From the NCBI GenBank assembly GCA_016193115.1, contig JACPSV010000117.1, forward strand, positions 1 through 5,631: 5,631 bases of DNA. Reading direction: 5' to 3'. A model generated the notes under the pieces. The model had not been told where the DNA came from, ran no database searches, and saw only the letters and a program-made list of their open reading frames with translations. The DNA is from Elusimicrobiota bacterium (GTDB lineage Bacteria; Elusimicrobiota; Elusimicrobia; 2-02-FULL-39-32). This document shows, in pieces, positions 1 through 5,631 of the stretch. Position numbers and translations under genes: made by a program. How positions within the stretch are numbered: position 1 is the stretch's first letter; every line of letters starts with the position of its first letter.

Positions 1-1625
1 CGCTCGCGCGTCACGTTGAAAATGCGGCCCACCTCTTCCAACGTCCGCGGGTATCCGGAAGAGATTCCAAATCTCAATCGAATGATTTCCGCTTCCCTGG
101 TGGAAAGCGTGGACAAAACGCTCTCGATCTCCTGGCGCTTTAAGTATTCCATGGCTGCTTTAGTCGGAGTAGGACCCTGTTTATCTTCGATAAAATCTTC
201 CAGATAGGAGTCTTCGTCTTCCCCAATCGGAGTCGTGAGGGAAATAGGATCCTGCATGATTTTTAAGATGTTCCGAACCTTGTCTCCGGACAATCGGAGC
301 GCTTTGCTGTATTCTTCCACAAGCGGTTCCCGCCCGTTGTCCTGCCGGCATTTGCGCGCGATTTTCCCCATCTTGGCAATGAGCTCTTTCATGTGGACGG
401 GAATACGGATCGTGCGGGACTGGTCCGCGATCGCTCTATTGATCGCCTCAAACTTCTCTACGGCCTTGATCAGCCCGAGACCGCCTTCCTGGATCAGATC
501 GGCCAATTCCAGAGAAGAGCCTCCCACATGTTTCTTGGCAATGGAAACAACCAGCCGTAAATTTGCTTTAATCAGCTCCTTTTTGTTCTCCAGGATCGTT
601 TCTTCCAGTTTCTTGATTTGCTCGAACTTTTCGATCAGGTTGTTCCGGCTCACCGGCAAAGAACGGAGAAGACGGGAATGTTTCTTAACGATGTTCTCCA
701 GGTTCTGGATCGTGGAATCAATTCCAGTCAAAGTGTAACCGGTCGCTTTTCTGAAAACAGACGCCGATATTTTGCCCTTCTTGGCCTGTTCGTACATCCG
801 GAATATGACCACATGATTGAGTTTCAACCTTTTTTCATAACGGCTGATCTCTTCTTCCGTCTCCACTACCCTTTGCGCCAAGCTTTTGATCTTATTGGTC
901 AAACGCCTGATTTTTTCTTGATTCAGGTTTAAACTCACGATCCGCTTGATAATGGAACTTTTTTCCTCTTCCGCCAGAGCTTGCCAGGATTGTCTCTTCT
1001 TTTCCGGCAGAGAACGATCTTTGGACTTGGTTTGCGCCAGAACCATCCGCCGTTCCGCCTGATTGATGAACTTGACCGTCTCTTTCATCTTGGTCTTCAT
1101 GCGGTAGAGTTCCTGGGTGGTTTTCCGTCCGCGCGGCATGAGTTCCTTGGGAGTCATCTCCTGTTGGGTAATGAGAGTTTCCCAGTTGCGGATCTCCCGC
1201 ATCGTGATCGGGGACTCCAGAACAATCCATTTCAAAGATCGCTCATTTTCTTTCACGTTTCTCGCAAGATTGATTTCTTCTTCCCGCGTCAGCAAAGGCA
1301 CTTTTCCCATCTCCGTCAAATACATGCGGATGGAATTTTGCGTGTCCACCTCGATCTCTTGCGGTTCCTGCGCAGGTTCCGCCTCCTCCGCTGCCGGAAT
1401 TTCAGAAAAGGATGGAATGCCCTTGTGTTCAATAAAAGAGTTTTCGTCCCCTTTACGAATGACGGGAATTCCCATTTCCTGCAAACGGTCAAAGAGTTTG
1501 TCCAACTCTTCCGTATTCACGCTCAGGTTCGGTAGATACCGGTTGATCTCCTCGTAGGTGAGATACCCGCTCTCGCGGCCTTGTTCTATCAGTTCTTTAA
1601 TGATCTCTTGATGATCCATTGTCAT
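1..1625 (-). CDS. rpoD: RNA polymerase primary sigma factor RpoD (sigma70), 3' end beyond window, region 2.3/2.4 deletion
   Basis: Directs core RNA polymerase to promoters. 541 complete codons are visible with no stop; the frame leaves the left edge inside region 4 at FNVTRER. Domains by reading: region 1.1 at about residues 5-56, an acidic linker (about 78-94), region 1.2 at about 95-127 ([20 protein letters not shown]), a long charged non-conserved insert at about 130-345, region 2.1 ([13 protein letters not shown], 353-365), region 2.2 ([18 protein letters not shown], 376-393), what remains of 2.4 with 3.0 ([19 protein letters not shown], 394-412), region 3 (to about 495) and the beginning of region 4. 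At E393/A394 the 17 residues that family members carry (E. coli Y421-Q437, with the FSTYATWW segment) are absent, without a frame change. H411 and E414, equivalents of E. coli H455 and E458 that read the extended -10, are kept. The ATG at 1625 is chosen over the in-frame ATG at 1619 because AAGGAG lies 8 bases before it. It is the last visible gene of the operon, 46 bases after dnaG. Identity as a sigma70 family member is certain; normal function is not. Confidence 0.95.
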   Translation of the reverse strand, partial: MTMDHQEIIKELIEQGRESGYLTYEEINRYLPNLSVNTEELDKLFDRLQEMGIPVIRKGDENSFIEHKGIPSFSEIPAAEEAEPAQEPQEIEVDTQNSIRMYLTEMGKVPLLTREEEINLARNVKENERSLKWIVLESPITMREIRNWETLITQQEMTPKELMPRGRKTTQELYRMKTKMKETVKFINQAERRMVLAQTKSKDRSLPEKKRQSWQALAEEEKSSIIKRIVSLNLNQEKIRRLTNKIKSLAQRVVETEEEISRYEKRLKLNHVVIFRMYEQAKKGKISASVFRKATGYTLTGIDSTIQNLENIVKKHSRLLRSLPVSRNNLIEKFEQIKKLEETILENKKELIKANLRLVVSIAKKHVGGSSLELADLIQEGGLGLIKAVEKFEAINRAIADQSRTIRIPVHMKELIAKMGKIARKCRQDNGREPLVEEYSKALRLSGDKVRNILKIMQDPISLTTPIGEDEDSYLEDFIEDKQGPTPTKAAMEYLKRQEIESVLSTLSTREAEIIRLRFGISSGYPRTLEEVGRIFNVTRE

Positions 1626-1633
1626 TGGATTGA

Positions 1634-1640
1634 CTCCTTA
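1634..1640 (-). promoter_or_regulatory. Shine-Dalgarno site of rpoD
   Basis: On the minus strand TAAGGAG stands 8 bases before the ATG at 1625 and 14 bases before the in-frame ATG at 1619, so it decides the start in favour of 1625. It is the strongest ribosome binding site seen in the operon. No terminator or convincing promoter is visible in the 46-base gap between dnaG and rpoD. Confidence 0.75.
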
Positions 1641-1671
1641 CTTTAATTAGAAAGTTTCTTGCGCGTCCGTC

Positions 1672-3501
1672 CTAAGGAGATACTTTCTTCAATTCCTGTT
1701 TTCCTTTTAGAGCTTGGGTTAATTTCTGGTACTTTTCTGACGTCTCGCCGGACAATGAGCCCCCACAATTCAAAATGGGAACAAGCTGCTCTTCTAACGT
1801 TTTTCTCTCCTGTTCTTTGCTCTTCCTCTCCAGACGAAGGAGCAGCGCCTGAAAAATTTTTTCCGGCTCGGCGGAATCCACTTGTTTCAAAAGCAGTTGT
1901 CTTAAACGTTGCGAAGCCGGTTCGCTCAAATGGCCTAAAATCTCGCCCGCCTGTTTCCATTCCGGATGCTGGGACAAAAGGTCCAGAGGTTCCCGGATCG
2001 AATCGTCAAAAATTTGAGGCGTTCCCCGGTAGAGGGAAAACGTCTTCTCCCGAAACTCCGGATGTTGCACGGCCAGGCACAGGATCTCTTCTTCCATCGA
2101 AAGCAGTTCCTTAGGATGAATCCCCGCCTTTGCCGGCGGGGGAACTGCGGTTCTCTTTTTGAGATGGGACGGTCCTTTCTGCAACTTTTCCAGTTCCCGA
2201 TAAATCGTCTGCAGATCAATCCCCATCCGGCGGGAAAGGAGCTTGACAACCTCAGAGCGGGCGACCTCGTTCTCCAACTTCAACAGATCCGGCAGAACGG
2301 ACTGAACCGCCAGAACTTTTCTTACCAGATCAGGCGAGGATCCGCTTTTAGACCAAACCGCATTCAACTTAAACTCAAAGTAAGTCACGCTTTGGCTGAT
2401 CAGATTTTGGAACTCTTCTTTGGAATTTTGAAGCAGGAAATCGTCGGCGTCTTTTCCTTCCGGCAGGCGCGCGACCATGGGCAGGAACCCAAACTCCAAC
2501 AACAGTTCCGCGCCCCGCAAAGCGGCTGAATCTCCCGCTTTGTCCGAATCAAACAGAAGCGTCACCTGGTTTACGTACCGTTTCAGAATTTGGCACTGAT
2601 CCAACGTTAACGACGTCCCCAGAGGAGCCACCGCGCATTCGATCCCGGCCTGATGACACCCGATCACATCCATGTACCCTTCCAGGACAATGGCCCGGTT
2701 TTCGTCCCGAATCGTTTTGGAACCTTGGTAGAACCCGTAAAGATTTTTTCCTTTTTGAAAAACCTCGCTCTCCACGGAATTCATGTATTTGGGCGGGACG
2801 TAGCCACCGCCGGCGTCCTGATCCGATTTCAGAATTCTGCCTCCAAAACCAATCACCTGTCCCTTCATGTCCAGAATCGGGAAAAGGATTCTGTTCCGGA
2901 ACCAGTCCACCCAGCGGTCGCTCCCTTCATGATGGTGGGTCAGTCCCGCATCCACAAGATCCGACTCCGCGCAACCGGACTTAACCGCCATTTTGAACAG
3001 CGCCTGTCCGCCGGCAGGAGCCCAACCCAACTGGAACTTTTCTATGGTTTCCGGGGTCAATCCTCTCTCCTGCCGCAAATAATGCAGCGCCTGTTTTCCT
3101 TCCGGCGAGTCCATCAAGAGCTTGTGATAGAACTGCATCGCTCTCTGCAAGATCAGAAGCAGTTTCTTCTTTTTGTCCTGATCCCGGGAAAACGTCGGGG
3201 AACGGTCCGCCTCTACGGGAATTCCTTTCCTCTCCGCGAGTTTTCGGATGGATTCAGGATACGAGCAGTGCTCGAATTCCATCACAAACTTAAATACGTC
3301 TCCGCCCACGCCGCATCCAAAACAGTGAAATATCTCTTTGGACGGGCTGACGAGAAACGAAGGCGTCTTCTCTTGATGAAACGGGCAGACCGATTTGTAG
3401 TCCTTTCCCGACCGTTTCAGGCCGGGGACGTATTCCGAGATCACTTCTACAATCTCGTTAGCGTCCCGAACTCGGGCTATCGTCTCTTCCGATATCAACA
3501 T
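1672..3501 (-). CDS. dnaG: DNA primase DnaG
   Basis: Synthesises the short RNA primers for the lagging strand and for replication start, working with the replicative helicase DnaB. 609 residues, a usual full length. The N-terminal CHC2 zinc domain shows C39-P-F-H42, then TPSF, and H59-C60-F-G-C63-G; C39, H42, C60 and C63 are the zinc ligands. The RNA-polymerase core has the basic motif FRNRILFPILD (201-211) followed by GQVIGFGGR (214-222), and PKYMNSVESEVFQKG (237-251). The Toprim fold follows with E274 in LEGYMDV and D318/D320 in LFDSDKAGD as catalytic metal-binding acids. A proline-rich linker at about 450-462 leads to the less conserved helicase-interacting C-terminal domain. The start ATG lies 12 bases after the rpsU stop; stop is TAG. 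All key residues are present, so it should be active. Confidence 0.98.
   Translation of the reverse strand: MLISEETIARVRDANEIVEVISEYVPGLKRSGKDYKSVCPFHQEKTPSFLVSPSKEIFHCFGCGVGGDVFKFVMEFEHCSYPESIRKLAERKGIPVEADRSPTFSRDQDKKKKLLLILQRAMQFYHKLLMDSPEGKQALHYLRQERGLTPETIEKFQLGWAPAGGQALFKMAVKSGCAESDLVDAGLTHHHEGSDRWVDWFRNRILFPILDMKGQVIGFGGRILKSDQDAGGGYVPPKYMNSVESEVFQKGKNLYGFYQGSKTIRDENRAIVLEGYMDVIGCHQAGIECAVAPLGTSLTLDQCQILKRYVNQVTLLFDSDKAGDSAALRGAELLLEFGFLPMVARLPEGKDADDFLLQNSKEEFQNLISQSVTYFEFKLNAVWSKSGSSPDLVRKVLAVQSVLPDLLKLENEVARSEVVKLLSRRMGIDLQTIYRELEKLQKGPSHLKKRTAVPPPAKAGIHPKELLSMEEEILCLAVQHPEFREKTFSLYRGTPQIFDDSIREPLDLLSQHPEWKQAGEILGHLSEPASQRLRQLLLKQVDSAEPEKIFQALLLRLERKSKEQERKTLEEQLVPILNCGGSLSGETSEKYQKLTQALKGKQELKKVSP
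2122..2141. repeat. GC-rich inverted repeat (7-bp stem, 6-base loop) inside dnaG
   Basis: On the plus strand CCCCGCC at 2122-2128 pairs perfectly with GGCGGGG at 2135-2141 around the loop TTTGCC. It lies in the part of dnaG that encodes the linker before the C-terminal domain, where it is read as roughly PPPAKAG. No T run follows on either strand, so it is not an intrinsic terminator. It may be a chance of proline/glycine codons or a copy of a small palindromic repeat; only one copy is in this window. Confidence 0.45.
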
Positions 3502-3510
3502 GACCGTAGT

Positions 3511-3515
3511 CCCTT
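3511..3515 (-). promoter_or_regulatory. Shine-Dalgarno-like site of dnaG overlapping the rpsU stop codon
   Basis: The minus strand reads TAAGGG, in which the rpsU stop codon TAA is also the first part of the purine-rich site AAGGG, 9 bases before the dnaG ATG. The overlap suggests that translation of dnaG is coupled to that of rpsU, with the ribosome ending rpsU positioned over the dnaG initiation site. The site is of moderate strength, in keeping with the low DnaG level usual for this operon (inference). Confidence 0.5.
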
Positions 3516-3708
3516 AGCGGAACCGTCCGAACTTCTTTTTGGACTTTCTGCGCGCTTCCTGAGCTTTACGTTTCCGTTTCACGCTGGGAGACTCGTAATG
3601 CTCGCGCCTCTTTATCTCCTGCATGAGTCCGTTACGATCGCATTCCCGCTTGAAACGGCGGAGCGCCTCTTCGATGGATTCATTTTCACGTATTTTAACT
3701 CCAATCAT
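3514..3708 (-). CDS. rpsU: 30S ribosomal protein bS21
   Basis: Small basic protein of the 30S subunit platform, near the 3' end of 16S rRNA, where it helps pairing with mRNA leaders during initiation. 64 residues (E. coli has 71). Recognised from the N-terminal IRENESIEEALRRFKREC, the middle EIKRREHYESPSVKRKRK (family signature around residues 31-48) and a strongly basic tail ending in KKKFGRFR. The first ATG at 3708 is used; only a weak AAGAG lies close to it, while a better GAGG is about 15 bases upstream, which is too far for normal use. It follows the HIT gene by 23 bases and precedes dnaG by 12, the classical rpsU-dnaG order. No gatB/yqeY-type gene lies between rpsU and dnaG, unlike in some lineages. 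Confidence 0.97.
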   Translation of the reverse strand: MIGVKIRENESIEEALRRFKRECDRNGLMQEIKRREHYESPSVKRKRKAQEARRKSKKKFGRFR

Positions 3709-3731
3709 AATCTCTTAATTTCACCTCGCTT

Positions 3732-4076
3732 TTATCCTGGGGGCCAGGCCAACTTCCGTTTCGCCAGCAAGTGCAGGTGGAGATGATCCACCGCTTGTCC
3801 CGCGTCGGGCCCGCAATTGAAAACTAACCGAAACCCGCTCTGATCCACGCCTTCCCGGCACGCTATCTTCTGCGCTACCGCCACCATCTCTCCCAGAACC
3901 TCTGAATGGCGTTTCCCCAGATCCAAAATAGAGGAGAGATGCTCCTTAGGAACGATCAAAACATGAAGTGGCGCTTGCGGATGGATATCGTGGAAGGCAA
4001 GAGTTTGCGACGATTCTTGATCAATCTGAGCAGGGATCTCTCTGCGAACGATCCTACAAAAAATGCAACCCCCCAT
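3732..4076 (-). CDS. HIT-family (HINT/PKCI-type) nucleotide hydrolase
   Basis: Histidine-triad protein, expected to hydrolyse nucleoside phosphoramidates or aminoacyl-adenylates in the cytoplasm; the physiological substrate in bacteria is poorly known. 114 residues, the normal length of the HINT branch. The catalytic triad is H98-L-H100-L-H102 (VDHLHLHLL), followed by the typical C-terminal WPPG. The N-terminal CIFCRIVRREIPA has the C4-x-x-C7 pair found in zinc-binding members, and HPQAPLHVLIVPKEH (32-46) is the conserved core. The ATG at 4076 is the only sensible start since the CxxC motif begins three codons later. No Shine-Dalgarno site precedes it, and the predicted transcript begins only about 6 bases upstream. 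It is the first gene of the operon, 23 bases before rpsU. Family assignment is secure, function in this operon is not known. Confidence 0.95.
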   Translation of the reverse strand: MGGCIFCRIVRREIPAQIDQESSQTLAFHDIHPQAPLHVLIVPKEHLSSILDLGKRHSEVLGEMVAVAQKIACREGVDQSGFRLVFNCGPDAGQAVDHLHLHLLAKRKLAWPPG

Positions 4077-4088
4077 ATGAATTTTGTT

Positions 4089-4116
4089 ATTATAGCAGTT
4101 TCCCTCAAAATTTCAA
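4089..4116 (-). promoter_or_regulatory. Sigma70-type extended -10 promoter of the HIT-rpsU-dnaG-rpoD operon
   Basis: On the minus strand a -35 element TTGAAA (4111-4116) is separated by 16 bases from a perfect -10 TATAAT (4089-4094). TGC (4095-4097) directly before the -10 makes an extended -10 motif. The start of transcription is expected near 4082, about 6 bases before the ATG at 4076. Elements are seen directly; that they are used is inference, but the position and match are good. No other promoter of this quality was seen upstream of rpsU, dnaG or rpoD. Confidence 0.75.
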
Positions 4117-4149
4117 GGGTATGGAACCTAACTGCTTTTTATCCTCCTT

Positions 4150-4155
4150 TATAAT
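4150..4155 (+). promoter_or_regulatory. -10 element of the divergent promoter for the membrane protein gene
   Basis: A perfect TATAAT stands on the plus strand 22 bases before the GTG at 4178, which would place the transcription start near 4161-4162 and give a leader of about 16 bases containing GGGA. No recognisable -35 hexamer is found 16-18 bases upstream (CCTAAC or similar), so the promoter is weak, depends on an activator, or the match is by chance. It lies about 56 bases from the operon's -10 element on the other strand. Confidence 0.45.
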
Positions 4156-4177
4156 TTGGTACACTGGGAATCCAAAA

Positions 4178-5631
4178 GTGAACCCTTTTCGAGTTTCAGT
4201 CTATTGGATTCTCCCACTGACTCTCCTCTGCGCCGTTCCCTATTCCTCGCCATTTTTGAGCTACGTTTGGAACCATCCCCAAACATTGACGGTTCGCTGC
4301 GGGAGAGCGCTGGCGGGGCATGCGCTCGATTTCGGTTTTGTCTCCATTCTATTCCTCGGCTTTTATCATTGGGGAAGAGTTTTCCTGAACCAATTCTTCC
4401 CGCTTCCATCCCGGAACCTGACTCCTCCGGAAAAATTCCTGTTCTCCGCTTTCATCGGTGAATCTCTGATCGCTTACGTTCTCCTGACTCTGGGTCTTTT
4501 GCATGCTTTTCATTCTCTCTCGTTCTGGTTTCTTTTTCTCTTTCTGTTCTATGGCGCCGGCCGGGAATGCAAGAAAACGATTACAACTTTTTTCCAAATA
4601 AAAGAGCTCAACGCCCTCAAAATTCCGTTTCCCGCTTTGGTTCTCTTGATTCTCCTGGGTTTGGCCGCGATCCGTTCCCTGATCACGACCTGCGCTCCGC
4701 CCACGGACTGGGATACCCTCGTTTATCATTTGGCTTTCCCAAAAATTTTCTTGGGGAATGGCCAGCTCCTGCGACTTCCATGGGCAATCAACGCTCATTA
4801 CCCCCTGAACACCGAGATGATCTACACATTGGCTCTGGCCATCCAAGGGGAACTGGCCGCTCACTGGATCAATTTCTGGCATGGAGGTCTGCTCCTGGCG
4901 ACCACGGCCTGCCTCCTTCGACGATACTTTGGGAAGGAGGCGATCCTTCTAGCCCTGGCCACGTTTGCCCTCCAACCGATTTTCCAGAGAGTCATCGGAA
5001 ACGCTTCTACGGACTTTCCGATCGCATGGGCCGGATTGATATCCTTTTTCTGTTTTTTCCGGGCTCAGGAAACCCTGCAAGAAACTACCGTATCACAAGA
5101 AACTGCCCGTCCTTGGTATCTCCTTACAGGCCTGTGTTGTGGATTGGCTATGGGATACAAACTGACCGGCACATGGATCGCTGCCACAGTTTCTATCCTG
5201 ATCCTCTCCTCAAAATTTCAAAGACCTTTCTTTCTCTGGACACTCCTGGGAATCGTCCTAGGCGGATTCCCATGGTACCTGAAAAATCTGATCCTGACAG
5301 GAAACCCGATTTGGCCGTACCTGAGCGGACTTTTTCCCGCAACAACTCTGGAGAAGGAAGCCTGGCTGCGCATCAAAGTCTCCGTTACGGAAGGGATAGA
5401 AAAGAACCTTGGGAACTGGTTTTCCCTGCCAATCCAGATACTCCTTCGCCCCGCGCAATTTCTCTATGCGTCCCACTATCTGCTTCTTCCATTTTATGGT
5501 CTGCTCTTCTGGAAGTGCGCCCGCCCAGAACCTTTCCGGAAAATCGAGAAGCAGATGTTTCTTCTCCTTCTGGTATTTTCAAGTCTTTGGTTCTGGACTT
5601 ACCAAAACTGGCGTTACTTCCTTCCCGCCAC
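4178..5631 (+). CDS. Polytopic membrane protein, probable GT-C/PMT-like glycosyltransferase, 3' end beyond window
   Basis: 484 codons visible and open at the right edge. Rich in hydrophobic segments: roughly 10-28, 50-70, 88-110, 113-127, 150-170, 232-246, 254-268, 280-296, 312-326, 332-346, 351-366, 433-447 and 458-474 look membrane-spanning. Motifs resemble those of lipid-carrier-dependent GT39-like enzymes: PTDWDTLVYHL (175-185) with two aspartates in the loop after a membrane segment, NAHYPLNTEM (205-214), GYKLTG (326-331) and PWYLKNLILTGNPIWPYL (365-382), the last very typical of this superfamily. If so, it moves a sugar from a polyprenyl-phosphate donor at the outer face of the inner membrane; acceptor unknown. 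GTG at 4178 is chosen because a TATAAT at 4150-4155 gives a short leader with GGGA 8 bases before it. An in-frame ATG at 4121 would add 19 residues but would lie upstream of that promoter and lacks a spaced ribosome site. It could instead be an uncharacterised membrane family of similar fold. Confidence 0.75.
   Translation, partial: MNPFRVSVYWILPLTLLCAVPYSSPFLSYVWNHPQTLTVRCGRALAGHALDFGFVSILFLGFYHWGRVFLNQFFPLPSRNLTPPEKFLFSAFIGESLIAYVLLTLGLLHAFHSLSFWFLFLFLFYGAGRECKKTITTFFQIKELNALKIPFPALVLLILLGLAAIRSLITTCAPPTDWDTLVYHLAFPKIFLGNGQLLRLPWAINAHYPLNTEMIYTLALAIQGELAAHWINFWHGGLLLATTACLLRRYFGKEAILLALATFALQPIFQRVIGNASTDFPIAWAGLISFFCFFRAQETLQETTVSQETARPWYLLTGLCCGLAMGYKLTGTWIAATVSILILSSKFQRPFFLWTLLGIVLGGFPWYLKNLILTGNPIWPYLSGLFPATTLEKEAWLRIKVSVTEGIEKNLGNWFSLPIQILLRPAQFLYASHYLLLPFYGLLFWKCARPEPFRKIEKQMFLLLLVFSSLWFWTYQNWRYFLPA

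Noticed and set aside
430..470. Frameshift pair or intervening element explaining the missing sigma segment
   Set aside because: The frame is identical on both sides, no stop codon occurs, and the bases that would code for the YATWW segment are not present in any frame nearby. It is an absence of DNA, not a shift or an insertion.
1117..1557. Plus-strand open frames over the first half of rpoD
   Set aside because: They are antisense to a certain gene, have no recognisable domain and overlap each other in different frames.
3736..3748. Inverted repeat CCTGG-GGG-CCAGG near the end of the HIT gene as a terminator or attenuator
   Set aside because: The stem is only 5 bp with a 3-base loop, lies within the coding region (WPPG end), and is not followed by a T run on the minus strand; rpsU starts shortly after and is clearly part of the operon.
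2653..3786. Long open frame (377 codons) on the plus strand across dnaG and rpsU
   Set aside because: It lies antisense to two certain genes, crosses their boundary, has no recognisable domains and is rich in Arg/His/Phe as expected for a shadow of coding DNA.
4121..4177. ATG at 4121 as the start of the membrane protein
   Set aside because: It is in frame, but lies upstream of the TATAAT at 4150-4155 and the purine run before it is only one or two bases from the ATG, too close for ribosome binding. GTG at 4178 fits better, though this is not proven.
4349..4882. Minus-strand open frame of 177 codons opposite the membrane protein
   Set aside because: Hydrophilic, Glu/Gln/Lys-rich composition is the mirror of the Leu/Phe-rich transmembrane codons on the other strand; no start site or family resemblance.

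Overview
The window holds a bacterial macromolecular-synthesis operon on the minus strand (HIT hydrolase - rpsU - dnaG - rpoD) and, divergent from it, the start of a large polytopic membrane protein on the plus strand. rpoD runs off the left edge (its 3' end, including most of region 4, is missing) and the membrane protein runs off the right edge. There is almost no non-coding DNA: the only real intergenic region is 4077-4177, which carries the divergent promoters. The other gaps are 12 to 46 bases.

Organism: base composition is moderate, and the core rpsU-dnaG-rpoD order is the classical bacterial one, here headed by a HIT-family gene. The sigma factor has region 1.1 and a long non-conserved insert between regions 1.2 and 2.1, as in Gram-negative-type primary sigma factors. 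Some phrases in its C-terminal half ([27 protein letters not shown]) remind me of Omnitrophota/PVC or Nitrospirota-like uncultured lineages, but this is an impression from memory. I would not assign a phylum.

Layout, left to right: 1-1625 (minus) rpoD, partial; 1672-3501 (minus) dnaG; 3514-3708 (minus) rpsU; 3732-4076 (minus) HIT hydrolase; 4077-4177 divergent promoters; 4178-5631 (plus) GT-C/PMT-like membrane protein, partial. The four minus-strand genes look co-transcribed from a strong extended -10 promoter (TTGAAA, 16 bp, TATAAT with TGC just before it) that would start the message only about 6 bases before the HIT start codon. The operon links translation initiation (bS21), replication priming (DnaG) and transcription initiation (sigma).

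Most interesting observation: the RpoD reading frame is open over all 541 visible codons, yet it lacks, in frame, 17 residues that are nearly invariant in primary sigma factors. These correspond to E. coli sigma70 Y421-Q437, i.e. region 2.3 and the start of region 2.4, which holds the tryptophan/aromatic residues that melt and read the -10 element. Regions on both sides are well conserved, apart from a diverged region 2.2 just before the junction. This is either a genuine, highly unusual sigma factor or an assembly/strain-level deletion; sequence of relatives or raw reads would decide.
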